From assembly GCA_963702165.1 (NCBI GenBank), contig OY969722.1, forward strand, positions 1,984,001-2,048,000: a DNA stretch of 64,000 bases, written 5' to 3'. Shown here piece by piece: positions 56,787 through 64,000 of the stretch. The position numbers were made by a program, and so were the translations under genes. Source of the DNA: Terrimesophilobacter sp963702165 (GTDB lineage: Bacteria; Actinomycetota; Actinomycetes; Actinomycetales; Microbacteriaceae). The notes under the pieces are model-generated. The model was given only the letters and a program-made list of their open reading frames with translations. It was not told where the DNA came from and made no database searches. Position 1 is the stretch's first letter. Every line of letters starts with the position of its first letter.

Positions 56787-58397
56787 ATGCGCGCCGCGCA
56801 CACTGCGACACAGAACGACTGGACCGCCCGCTTCGAGGAGCTCTCCGTGCGCCAGACCGCGCTGTCCCCCACCGAACTCGACGAGCTCGGGCTTGCCGCC
56901 TGGTTCATCGGACGGGAGGCAGACTCGGAGCAGGCGTGGGACGCCGCGCACCGCGCCCACCTCGATCGGGATGAACCGGATGCAGCGATGCTGTCGGTGT
57001 TCTGGCTCGGCTTCACCTTGGGCGAGCATGGGCACGCGGTGAAGGCGGCAGCCTGGATGTCGCGGCTGTTCGAACTCTGCGCGTCGCATCCGGGTCCTCA
57101 CAGCGACCTGATCGCAACCATCTGCCAGTCCTACCTCGCCTACATGAGTGGCCAGCTCGATGACGCGATTGAGCGCAACGAGCGCGCGATCACCCTCGCT
57201 CGAGAGGCGGGCGAACACGATCTCGAGGTGCTCGCCAGCATGGGGCTGGGGCGATCCCTTGTTCAGAGCGGTCACCTCAGCGAGGGTTTCGAGTGCATGG
57301 ACCGCGTGATGCTTGCCATCGGATCGGGGGTGGTGAGCGATCGGGTCGCGGGTCCGGCGTACTGTGCCGTGATCGCGAGCTGTCTGGAACGTTGGGATCT
57401 GGAGCGAGCACGGGTGTGGACCCGTGACCTCAGTGAGTGGTGTGACGCCCAACACGGGCTGGAACCGTTCCGCGGCGAGTGCTCGGTGAATCGTGCCGCG
57501 GTGCTCCGACTCGGCGGCGAGTGGACCGAGGCTGAGGCGACCCTGATTGAGGTGTGCGGGCAGGAGCGACGGGCACAGACGCTCGAGAACGCGTTCTACT
57601 GGCTGGGCGAGCTCCGCCGACTGGCGGGCCACAGCGCCGAGGCTGAGGCCGCCTTCCATCGCGCGGCGGAACTCGGCCGTGACGTCCAACCAGGATTGGC
57701 GCTCCTTCGCCGCGACACGGGACAACGCGGCGTTGCCCGAGCGAGCGTCGCAAGGGCGCTCGAGTCATCGCCGTCTCCTGGCACCAGGGCGGAGCTCCTC
57801 GCCGCCCAGGTCGACCTCGAGACCGACCATGGCGATGTCGACATCGCGAAGCGTGCGGCGACGGAGTTGCGCGAGCTGAGTGACCAGCTCGGCACCGCCT
57901 ACCTTCGGGCTCTCGCCGATCGCACCAACGCGCTCGTTCTCATCGTGACGGATGCTGCCGATCGGGCGCTCCCGCTGTTGCGTGCGTCCTGGGCCACGTG
58001 GCGTCGGCTGGATGCGCCGTACGAGGCCGCGGTCACGCGCATGCTCCTGGGCAGGGCGTGTCGGGCGCTCGGCGATGAGGATGCGGCGCAACTCGAGTAC
58101 GACGCCGCACGAAGTGTGCTCACCGGGCTTGGGGCGGTCGTCGATCTGGACCGGCTTGAGCGGCTCGCAGCCCAACCGAATGGGGCACGCGCGGCCAGCG
58201 GCCTGAGTCGCCGGGAGCTCGAAGTGCTCCAGCTCATCGCGCGCGGTCGGTCGAACCGGCAGATCGCGCACGACCTGTTCCTCAGCGAGCGCACTGTGGC
58301 ACGGCACGTCAGCAATATCCTTGCGAAACTTCGCCTTGCCAACCGCACCGCGGCGACGAACTTCGCCTTCGAGCACGGTCTCGTGGCGATCGCCTGA
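56787..58397 (+). CDS. LuxR family regulator with TPR-like region
   Basis: 536 aa without a P-loop: helical TPR-like repeats through most of the length (ADSEQAWDAAHRAHLDRDEP, LDDAIERNERAITLAREAGE), then a C-terminal LuxR HTH LSRRELEVLQLIARGRSNRQ, IAHDLFLSERTVARHVSNIL. The start at 56787 follows GATACT (56775-56780) by 6 nt; the longer frame crosses the divergent promoter. It probably regulates the permease operon on the left or the flavin monooxygenase gene on the right. Confidence 0.88.
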   Translation: MRAAHTATQNDWTARFEELSVRQTALSPTELDELGLAAWFIGREADSEQAWDAAHRAHLDRDEPDAAMLSVFWLGFTLGEHGHAVKAAAWMSRLFELCASHPGPHSDLIATICQSYLAYMSGQLDDAIERNERAITLAREAGEHDLEVLASMGLGRSLVQSGHLSEGFECMDRVMLAIGSGVVSDRVAGPAYCAVIASCLERWDLERARVWTRDLSEWCDAQHGLEPFRGECSVNRAAVLRLGGEWTEAEATLIEVCGQERRAQTLENAFYWLGELRRLAGHSAEAEAAFHRAAELGRDVQPGLALLRRDTGQRGVARASVARALESSPSPGTRAELLAAQVDLETDHGDVDIAKRAATELRELSDQLGTAYLRALADRTNALVLIVTDAADRALPLLRASWATWRRLDAPYEAAVTRMLLGRACRALGDEDAAQLEYDAARSVLTGLGAVVDLDRLERLAAQPNGARAASGLSRRELEVLQLIARGRSNRQIAHDLFLSERTVARHVSNILAKLRLANRTAATNFAFEHGLVAIA

Positions 58398-58498
58398 TTC
58401 GCCGGCGCCCTCAAGTTGGTCATTTCTGCCGATGAGGCGGGTCGGCGGCCTCCGTACCGTCGGATGTGCCACAACATCCGGCACCTCAGGAGGCCATC

Positions 58499-59599
58499 AT
58501 GTCCACCACCACTATCGATACCGCGGTCGTCGGCGCAGGCGCCGCCGGGCTGACGGTCGGTCATCATCTTGCCGCTCGCGGCGTGCACTTCGAACTGTTC
58601 GACGAGCATCCGCGTGTGGGCGACTCCTGGCGCGAACGCTACCGCTCGCTGCGACTATTCACACCGCGCCCATTCCTGAGCCTGCCGGGCCTGCGCATCG
58701 ACATCGGCCGATTCGCTTTCCCGACGTCGACACAACTGGCCGACTACCTCGAACGCTATGCGCAGCACTTCCAATTGCCGGTGCGCAGGTCGTCGCGGGT
58801 CGAAGCCTTGCACCTGGTCGACGACGGACGCTTCCGACTCGACCTCGCGAGCGGCGACGAGGTGATCGCAAGGCAGGTCATCGTGACGACCGGCGCACAT
58901 CGGGTTCCGGTGACGCCCGCTTTCGCGTCGCAGCTCGACCCGTCGATACGCCAATTCCACTCGCTCGAATACCAGGGGCCAGAGCAGTTCGCTGACGGAC
59001 CGGTGCTGGTCGTCGGCGCCGCCAACTCGGGAACGGACATCGCCCTTGAGGCAGCGCGGAGCGGGCACCACGTGACGCTCGCCGGGCGGCATCCGGGACA
59101 TGTACCCGTGGACATCGACAAGCCTGTCGGCAATGTGCTGAGCGGCATCTTCATCAGCCGCCTGCGCAGGCTCACCATCGAGACCCCGAAGGGCCGGGCC
59201 GCGAAGGCATACGAGGGGCTCCACGGGGTGATGCTCGTGCGCAACTCGCCGGGCGACCTGGATCGTGCCGGCGTCGTCCAAGTCGGACGTATCGACCGGA
59301 TCGAATCGGGCATGCCCCTGACCAGCGACGGCACGACACTCAACGCCGCAACCGTCGTCTGGTGCACCGGATCGCGTCCCGGCCTGGACTGGATCGACAT
59401 CGACGGCGTCGTGGACGCCGACGGATGGCCGATCGAGTCACGAGGTCTGGCGAACGCGTGCCCCGGCTTGGCGTTCGTGGGCATGCCGTTCCAGTACTCA
59501 GTTGCCTCGTCGACGCTCATGGGCATGGATCGAGATGCCGCATTCGTGGTCGACTCGCTCGCCCGAGCATCCGCCAGCCGGAGTGAGCTCGTTCGCTAA
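58499..59599 (+). CDS. Flavin-dependent monooxygenase-like NAD(P)-binding oxidoreductase
   Basis: 366 aa. FAD motif TAVVGAGAAGLTVGHHLAAR at residues ~8-27, HPRVGDSWRERYRSLRLFTP, second Rossmann VLVVGAANSGTDIALEAARS, and VVWCTGSRPGLDWIDI. Similar to CzcO/YpeX-like flavoproteins; substrate unknown. AGGAGG lies 6 nt before the ATG. A 7-bp inverted repeat CGGATGT/ACATCCG (58461-58480) upstream is a candidate operator. Confidence 0.9.
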   Translation: MSTTTIDTAVVGAGAAGLTVGHHLAARGVHFELFDEHPRVGDSWRERYRSLRLFTPRPFLSLPGLRIDIGRFAFPTSTQLADYLERYAQHFQLPVRRSSRVEALHLVDDGRFRLDLASGDEVIARQVIVTTGAHRVPVTPAFASQLDPSIRQFHSLEYQGPEQFADGPVLVVGAANSGTDIALEAARSGHHVTLAGRHPGHVPVDIDKPVGNVLSGIFISRLRRLTIETPKGRAAKAYEGLHGVMLVRNSPGDLDRAGVVQVGRIDRIESGMPLTSDGTTLNAATVVWCTGSRPGLDWIDIDGVVDADGWPIESRGLANACPGLAFVGMPFQYSVASSTLMGMDRDAAFVVDSLARASASRSELVR

Positions 59600-59603
59600 G
59601 GCG

Positions 59604-59870
59604 TCACTCGATCCCGGATGCCAGGAACGTGGGCGATCTCGCCGGGGCTCTCACGGCTCGGGCCTCCAGCAGGGGGAAGTGGCCGACCCCGTAGATGATC
59701 CGGAGCCTCGCGCCCGGAGCGGCGGCAGCGATCTGCTCGGCGGCGAGTATTGCCGGGTCCCGCGCGCCCGCGAGGCACGAGCATCGGTGCGGCGATGCGC
59801 GCGACGTCAGGCAGGAGGTCGAAACCGGGCATCCGCCATGTCTCATCGACCACGATCAGACGGCTGGAAC
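59604..59870 (-). pseudogene. Alpha/beta hydrolase C-terminal remnant
   Basis: Only the C-terminal third is recognisable: TWRMPGFDLLPDVARIAAPM in one frame, then LAGARDPAILAAEQI and RIIYGVGHFPLLEAR in another after one extra base near 59774. The nucleophile half is absent. The right boundary is approximate. It lies back to back with a DUF1214 remnant, suggesting that a deletion removed both 5' ends. Confidence 0.7.
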
Positions 59871-59897
59871 TCCGTCCCCAGGCGGTCAGCCGGGAAA

Positions 59898-60325
59898 CGG
59901 CATGCCTCGTCGTGCCGCCGCTGCGAAAGCACTGCCCGCCGTACGTCTCGAAGAGGCGGCCTACTGGACGACCACCCGGGATGGCTCTGCGCAATCGCTG
60001 ACCGGTGCGCACCGCTAGTGCTCCGTTTTCCCGCCGGGCATCTCCCTCCGAATGACGCCTTCTGGTCACTGACGGTGACGGATGTCGTCGGATACATCGT
60101 CAGTAGTGCGACCGGCCGATCGAGTCTCAACGACCGTTCGGACCTCGCCGAGAACGATGATGGCTCGATCGACATTCTCCTCCAACGCGACGCTCCCATT
60201 GGACGTGAGCAGAACTGGTTCCGGTGCCCGCCGGCAGGTTCAAGCTGACGCTCCGCGCGTATCTGCCCAGTGCGGCAGTCCTCAATGGCACATACCGCGT
60301 ACCGCCAGTGGTAAGGGCGTCGTGA
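59898..60325 (+). pseudogene. DUF1214 domain remnant, frameshifted
   Basis: Three frames together give a DUF1214 C-terminal domain: EEAAYWTTTRDGSAQSLTGA, then (after a lost base near 60017) LRFPAGHLPPNDAFWSLTVT and DVVGYIVSSATGRSS, then (near 60230) PAGRFKLTLRAYLPSAAVLN to a stop at 60325. The N-terminal half is missing and the left end is approximate. A DUF1254 gene follows, the usual pairing. Confidence 0.7.
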
Positions 60326-60378
60326 GATGAACCGCCTCATCGTGAAATACATCTATCGCGATCACCGGGCCGTCATCC

Positions 60379-60978
60379 TTGTGGTCTTCGCGTGGGTCAT
60401 CTAGACGCGGATCGCTCAGGGCGAGCATCCTCGTCCTCGCCATCGCCGCGATGATTGTCTGGGGCGTCGGCACGCCGACGTTCCTATACCTCGGGCCACG
60501 CATCACCCAGGGCGGCTTCAAGAGGGCGATCGTCGCGCGCGGCTTCGGCGGCGGCCCGATCCCGGTGAACACGCGGTATGCCGAGCCCGGCGTCTCCTCC
60601 GCATCACCGACGGGGAGCCTCATGGGCACCGGAACCGACGACCTGATCTATATCGCCGGGTGGGTCGATTTGAAGAATGGGCCGCAGATCCTGCACGTAC
60701 CCGACATGGCCGGCCGGTACTACAGCGTGCAGCTGACCGACCCGTCGAGCGGCGCCGACTTCGCCTACATCGGCAAACGTGCCACGGGCACCAAGGCAGG
60801 CGACTACCTCCTCACCGGCCCGCAATGGAAAGGAACAGTGCCGGGAGGCATGACCAGAGTGCCCGCGCCCAATTCGTCTGCTCTGGTCATCGGCCGGGTT
60901 TTTGTGGACGGCGCCGCCGACCAACCCACCGCGTACTCCCTCGCGACTCAGGTACAGCTCGCGCGACTGAATCGGTAG
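60379..60978 (+). CDS. DUF1254 domain protein, N-terminus disturbed
   Basis: 199 aa: one helix (ILVLAIAAMIVWGVGTPTFL), then the DUF1254 core (TDDLIYIAGWVDLKNGPQIL, HVPDMAGRYYSVQLTDPSSG, NSSALVIGRVFVDGAADQPT). A TTG start is assumed. A likely original start at ATG 60327 (MNRLIVKYIYRDHRAVIL) runs into a TAG at 60402 in another frame, so the gene may carry a frameshift. Function of DUF1254/DUF1214 pairs is unclear. Confidence 0.6.
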   Translation: MWSSRGSSRRGSLRASILVLAIAAMIVWGVGTPTFLYLGPRITQGGFKRAIVARGFGGGPIPVNTRYAEPGVSSASPTGSLMGTGTDDLIYIAGWVDLKNGPQILHVPDMAGRYYSVQLTDPSSGADFAYIGKRATGTKAGDYLLTGPQWKGTVPGGMTRVPAPNSSALVIGRVFVDGAADQPTAYSLATQVQLARLNR

Positions 60979-61018
60979 GAGGCCGTCCGGCGAAATGCGG
61001 CGACCAGCACCAACAAGA

Positions 61019-61043
61019 AATCCCCCGGCTTTACCGGGGGATT
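61019..61043 (-). terminator. Intrinsic terminator after tRNA-Ser(GCT)
   Basis: 10-bp perfect stem AATCCCCCGG / CCGGGGGATT, 5-nt loop, followed on the minus strand by TTCTTGTT. 5 nt after the tRNA 3' end. Confidence 0.85.
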
Positions 61044-61048
61044 CTCTG

Positions 61049-61137
61049 CGGAGACGGAGGGATTTGAACCCTCGGTCCCCATAAGGGGACTCCACCTTAG
61101 CAGGGTGGTGCACTAGGCCTGACTATGCGACGTCTCC
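61049..61137 (-). tRNA. tRNA-Ser (anticodon GCT)
   Basis: 89 nt, acceptor GGAGACG/CGTCTCC with discriminator G, anticodon stem-loop CCACC-CTGCTAA-GGTGG, long class II variable arm, T-arm GGTTCAAATCC. Confidence 0.96.
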
Positions 61138-61187
61138 AGTTGCTCGTCAGCCATCATAGCGGCACGCGAGTGAGCGTTCCGACCGGA

Positions 61188-62443
61188 TCAGGTTCCGTAG
61201 GCCTTCGAGCACGTCTGGTCAGCTGCACTCTGGCCCTGGATACCGTGCAGCACCTCGACCTGCGGTGCCGGCTCGGCTGACGCGGACGGAGCCGCGGATG
61301 CGTCGGGCGCCGGCTCAACCGGAGTGATCGGGGCGGCATCTGGGTTGACCTCCGATCCACGGCCGGTGTTGTCCGCCTTCAGCGCGAACGGCTCATCGGC
61401 GCGGATCTTCGCGAACAGCGTTGTCCGCGTGCGGACTTCACCGGCGCCACCTTGCCGCTGTAGACGCCGTCCTGCCCGGTCACGCCGGGATACTGCACGA
61501 ACATCACCCGCTCGAGCGGCAGGTTCTTCAGCACCTGCGCCATCGACACCATCGTGTTGACGTTCTTCAGGCTGTTGGAGAGCGTCATCGTCTGGCTCGC
61601 GACCGTGGCGATGTTGAACAGCTTGCCGAAGTCGTTCAGCACGCCATCCGCCTTGAGCGTGCGGACGAGCGACGACATGTACACCTGCTGGCTGCTGATG
61701 CGACCCAGGTCGCTGCCGTCGCCGACGCCGTGGCGGCTGCGCAGGAAGGCGAGCGCATCCCAACCGTCAAGCTTGTGCACGCCAGCCTCGGGAAGGTACA
61801 GGCCACTGTACTTGTCGATGATCGGCGCGTTGATGCACACGTCCACGCCGCCCACCGCGCTTGCGAGCTGTGCCACACCGGAGAATGTCACCATGCCGGC
61901 GAACTGGATGTCCAACCCGGTGAGCTTCTCAACCGTCAGCACGGTGCACGGCAGGCCGCCATACGACAGCGTCACGTTGATCGGCTGCGCCGACATGGAG
62001 TGGTAGCTGCCGCCGTTCTCAGCGGGGCAGGAAGGGATCGGGACGACCAAGTCACGCGGGAAGCTGACGGCAACTGCGTTGCTCTGATCCTGCGCCACGT
62101 GCAGCAGGATCGTCACGTCGTTGAGCACGCCCGAGCGGTCCTTGCAGCCGTTCGGGTCCTCACACTCGTCGCTGCCGACGATCAGGATGTTGAAGCCACC
62201 CTCAAACGAGCCCAGCGCGGGCGGCGGCCCCTCGGTCTCGCCGACGAGCGTCACCGTCTTGATGCTCCGGTCGAGCTGCCACACCCAGATTCCGGCAACG
62301 GAAACGCCGCTCACCAGCACAACCGACAGCGTGGCCGCGAGGATCTTCGCCACCACGAGCCACGCATTGCCCCGCTTCAACCGCCCATGTCGCGCGATCG
62401 AACCATGCTTCTGGCGCAGTGTGCGCCGCGAGATGTCACTCAT
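61188..62443 (-). pseudogene. LytR-CpsA-Psr (LCP) family wall-polymer ligase with frameshift
   Basis: LCP enzymes attach teichoic acid-like or other polymers to peptidoglycan. One transmembrane helix (residues ~30-52), then the LCP domain: NILIVGSDECED, RSGVLNDVTILLHVA, VAVSFPRDLVVPIP, HKLDGWDALAFLRSRHGVGD, GRISSQQVYMSSLVRTL. Near 61420 two bases too many shift the frame; beyond it the protein resumes as TLFAKIRADEPFALKADNTG with a Pro/Ala tail to 61188. As read, it ends at 61379, with the LCP core intact, so function may survive. Confidence 0.85.
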
Positions 62444-62468
62444 TCACTGCCCCCAAAGTGTCAGTACG

Positions 62469-62553
62469 CGGAGGGCGTGGGATTCGAACCCACGAGACAT
62501 TTCTGCCCACCAGTTTTCAAGACTGGCTCCATCGGCCGCTCGGACAGCCCTCC
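62469..62553 (-). tRNA. tRNA-Ser (anticodon TGA)
   Basis: 85 nt, acceptor GGAGGGC/GCCCTCC, anticodon loop CCAGT-CTTGAAA-ACTGG, long variable arm, T-arm GGGTTCGAATCCC. Near serS and the other tRNA-Ser. Confidence 0.96.
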
Positions 62554-62700
62554 CGGATTGTGCACGCCGCCTGCGATTGTAGCCGAATCGAGCCCGATCG
62601 CCGGGTTGTCGAGGTTTCGAAAGGTCGCCCCAAGTCCCATCGGGATCATCTCCAGAAGGAGTTATGCACACCCTTGCCGCCGATGGGTTCGTAATGTTGC

Positions 62701-62872
62701 CGAGATCCGTACCCGGTGATCGAGCCTGTCGAGATCCGTACCCGGTGATCGAGCCTGTCGAGATCCGTACCCGGTGATCGAGCCTGTCGAGATCCCGTCC
62801 CTGGAATGGCCGGGGTCTCGACAAGCTCGACCACCGATGGGCTCGACCACCGATGGGCTCGAGCACCGAAGG
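62701..62872. repeat. Tandem repeat patch of the GAGCCTGTCGAG family
   Basis: Three identical 29-nt units (62701-62729, 62730-62758, 62759-62787; each begins CGAGATCCGTACCCGGTG and ends CGAGCCTGT), a degenerate fourth, then a complementary stretch GGTCTCGACAAGCTCGACC and three 16-nt units GCTCGACCACCGATGG (62825-62840, 62841-62856, third degenerate to 62872). The two halves can pair. Short open frames across it are repeat-made. Confidence 0.92.
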
Positions 62873-62886
62873 GGCTGAACGATCGA

Positions 62887-63702
62887 TTAGCGAGGCGCAG
62901 CGAGCAGCGAGTCGAGCACCGGCACCAGGCCGTCCGACCAGACGTCCAGGGTGACCTCCGTGGCCACCTCTTTCACCTCATCCGGCGCCTGCCCCATCGC
63001 CGCAGCGCGGCCGTCGACGCCGGCCCACTCGAACATCTCGATGTCGTTGCGACCATCGCCGGCGACGAGCACGCGATCGCGCGGGATGTCGATGATCCCG
63101 CGCACGCGCTCGAGCGCGGTGCCCTTGTTCACGCCCTCCGGCGCGATGTCGAGCCACGCCGTCCAGCCGATGGCGTAGCTCACCTGGTGCAGCCCGAGCG
63201 AGTCGATCAGCTCGACGAAGGCATCCGGCTCGTGATCGGGCGAGACGACGACCAGACGAGTCACCGGGGTGTGCGACAGCTCCTCGAACTCCACCTGCCG
63301 GGCGTTGTCGAGGTTCCAGTCCTGCATGCCCTTGGTGTAGAGCCGGAAGCCGGTCGGGTCCTCCACCAGGAACCTGCCCTCCGGCAGCCCGAACCGGATC
63401 TGCTCGAGCACCGGCCCGGGGTCAAAGGTCTCCACCAACTCGCGCCGGTACCCATCCGGTGCGTGCGCGTCGCGCATCATCGTGATCGCACCGTTGGCGC
63501 ACACGACATACTCCGGGTTCAGCTCCAACCTGCGCAGGAACGGCAGCGTCATCTCCCACGAGCGACCGGTCGCCAAGGTCACCCAGTGGCCGGCGTCCCG
63601 CACCCGGCCGACGGCATCGTGCACCGCCGGCGTCAGCGTCTCATCCTCGTGAATGATCGTGCCATCGATGTCGAGGGCGACAAGCCACTGCTGGAAGGAC
63701 AC
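62887..63702 (-). CDS. Cof-type HAD family hydrolase
   Basis: 271 aa phosphatase of the Cof/YidA group (HAD IIB): motif I LVALDIDGTIIHEDE, motif II LATGRS, motif III lysine in GVNKGTALERV, motif IV VAGDGRNDIEMFEWAG. GTG start 3 nt after the serS stop, so co-transcribed with serS. Substrate (a small phosphorylated metabolite) unknown. Confidence 0.92.
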   Translation of the reverse strand: MSFQQWLVALDIDGTIIHEDETLTPAVHDAVGRVRDAGHWVTLATGRSWEMTLPFLRRLELNPEYVVCANGAITMMRDAHAPDGYRRELVETFDPGPVLEQIRFGLPEGRFLVEDPTGFRLYTKGMQDWNLDNARQVEFEELSHTPVTRLVVVSPDHEPDAFVELIDSLGLHQVSYAIGWTAWLDIAPEGVNKGTALERVRGIIDIPRDRVLVAGDGRNDIEMFEWAGVDGRAAAMGQAPDEVKEVATEVTLDVWSDGLVPVLDSLLAAPR

Positions 63703-63705
63703 GAG

Positions 63706-64000
63706 CTATCTCACCGGCTCCATGACTTCGAGCCCGCCGAGATACGGGCGCAGTGCCTCGGGCACACGCACCGAACCGTCCGCCTGCTGGTGCGTCTCCA
63801 GGATGGCGACTATCCAGCGTGTTGTGGCGAGCGTGCCGTTCAGGGTCGCCACCGGCGCGGTCTTGCCGGTCTCGGTGCGGTACCGGATGTCCAGCCGCCG
63901 GGCCTGGAAGGTCGTGCAGTTGCTCGTGCTCGTCAGTTCGCGGTAGCGACCCTGCGTCGGCACCCACGCCTCGATGTCGAACTTCCGCGCCGCGCTGGTC
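63706..64000 (-). CDS. serS: Seryl-tRNA synthetase (C-terminal part, cut by window end)
   Basis: The last ~98 codons are present: GRYRELTSTSNCTTFQARRL and LNGTLATTRWIVAILETHQQ are class II SerRS motif 3 signatures, ending PYLGGLEVMEPVR. The rest lies beyond 64000. Two tRNA-Ser genes lie within 3 kb. Confidence 0.95.
   Translation of the reverse strand, partial: TSAARKFDIEAWVPTQGRYRELTSTSNCTTFQARRLDIRYRTETGKTAPVATLNGTLATTRWIVAILETHQQADGSVRVPEALRPYLGGLEVMEPVR

Noticed and set aside
62444..62866. Protein-coding frames across tRNA-Ser and the repeats
   Set aside because: Frames arise from the tRNA and 29-nt repeats and give repetitive peptides.
62701..62872. CRISPR array
   Set aside because: The 29-nt repeats are directly adjacent with no unique spacers; no cas genes.

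Overview
The window is high-GC actinobacterial chromosome. Gene content and order (a menaquinone biosynthesis cluster, a System II cytochrome c maturation operon, bS22, and many start codons sitting 6-7 nt behind a TANNNT box) point to Actinomycetota. My best guess is the family Microbacteriaceae; that family placement is inference from gene order and style, not a search. No CRISPR array, transposase, integrase or phage gene was seen.

Layout. 0-7 kb: a GntR regulator with a nucleoside hydrolase, a TetR/DoxX autoregulated pair, tRNA-Tyr, a LacI regulator, a lytic transglycosylase, YajQ and cardiolipin synthase. 7-27 kb: a redox block. It holds the menaquinone genes (menF, menD, menC, menB, menE, menA, menG plus the polyprenyl diphosphate synthase that makes the side chain), a ferredoxin-NADP reductase, PPK2, and the cytochrome c maturation operon (phosphatase-tlpA-ccdA-resB-ccsB). 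A small low-GC island of three tiny genes and a TetR gene interrupts the men genes at 15-16.5 kb. 26-34 kb: aspS, a glutaredoxin-like gene, a SerB-type HAD phosphatase, bS22, an excisionase-type HTH gene, Ktr-type potassium uptake, proC and a cation efflux gene. As far as I recall, the order from proC to the polyprenyl synthase matches Mycobacterium tuberculosis Rv0500-Rv0562. 34-40 kb: a glutamine amidotransferase, tadA, upp, a regulatory stretch (cysteine-rich short ORF, orphan winged-helix regulator, composite palindrome, probable small RNA, MarR) and psuG-psuK. 40-45 kb: frameshifted HNH nuclease and flavin disulfide oxidoreductase genes, tRNA-Arg, an O-methyltransferase and an ArsR switch. 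45.9-59.6 kb: an accessory block of small membrane/SHOCT proteins, two large LuxR regulators, two APC permeases, an M20 peptidase and a flavin monooxygenase. 59.6-61 kb: a decayed locus. 61-64 kb: two tRNA-Ser genes, a frameshifted LCP wall-polymer ligase gene, a tandem-repeat patch, a HAD phosphatase and the C-terminal end of serS.

How the parts work together. The men genes make menaquinone for respiration while the tlpA-ccdA-resB-ccsB genes deliver cytochromes c, so one block serves the electron transport chain. tRNA-Arg(ACG) needs the A34-to-inosine editing done by TadA, also in this window. The two tRNA-Ser genes lie beside serS.

Most notable: (1) a leaderless 33-codon ORF ending in a cysteine cluster, followed by a strong hairpin, ahead of an orphan OmpR/PhoB-type regulator; (2) a four-half-site palindrome resembling GlnR boxes right after that regulator; (3) a repeated TCACCC-N5-GGGTGA palindrome around the LuxR/SHOCT block; (4) many different families of intergenic long palindromes, two present in two copies, one tandemly amplified and one embedded in menB; (5) several 1-2 nt frameshifts in otherwise conserved genes, which may be sequencing errors or real decay.
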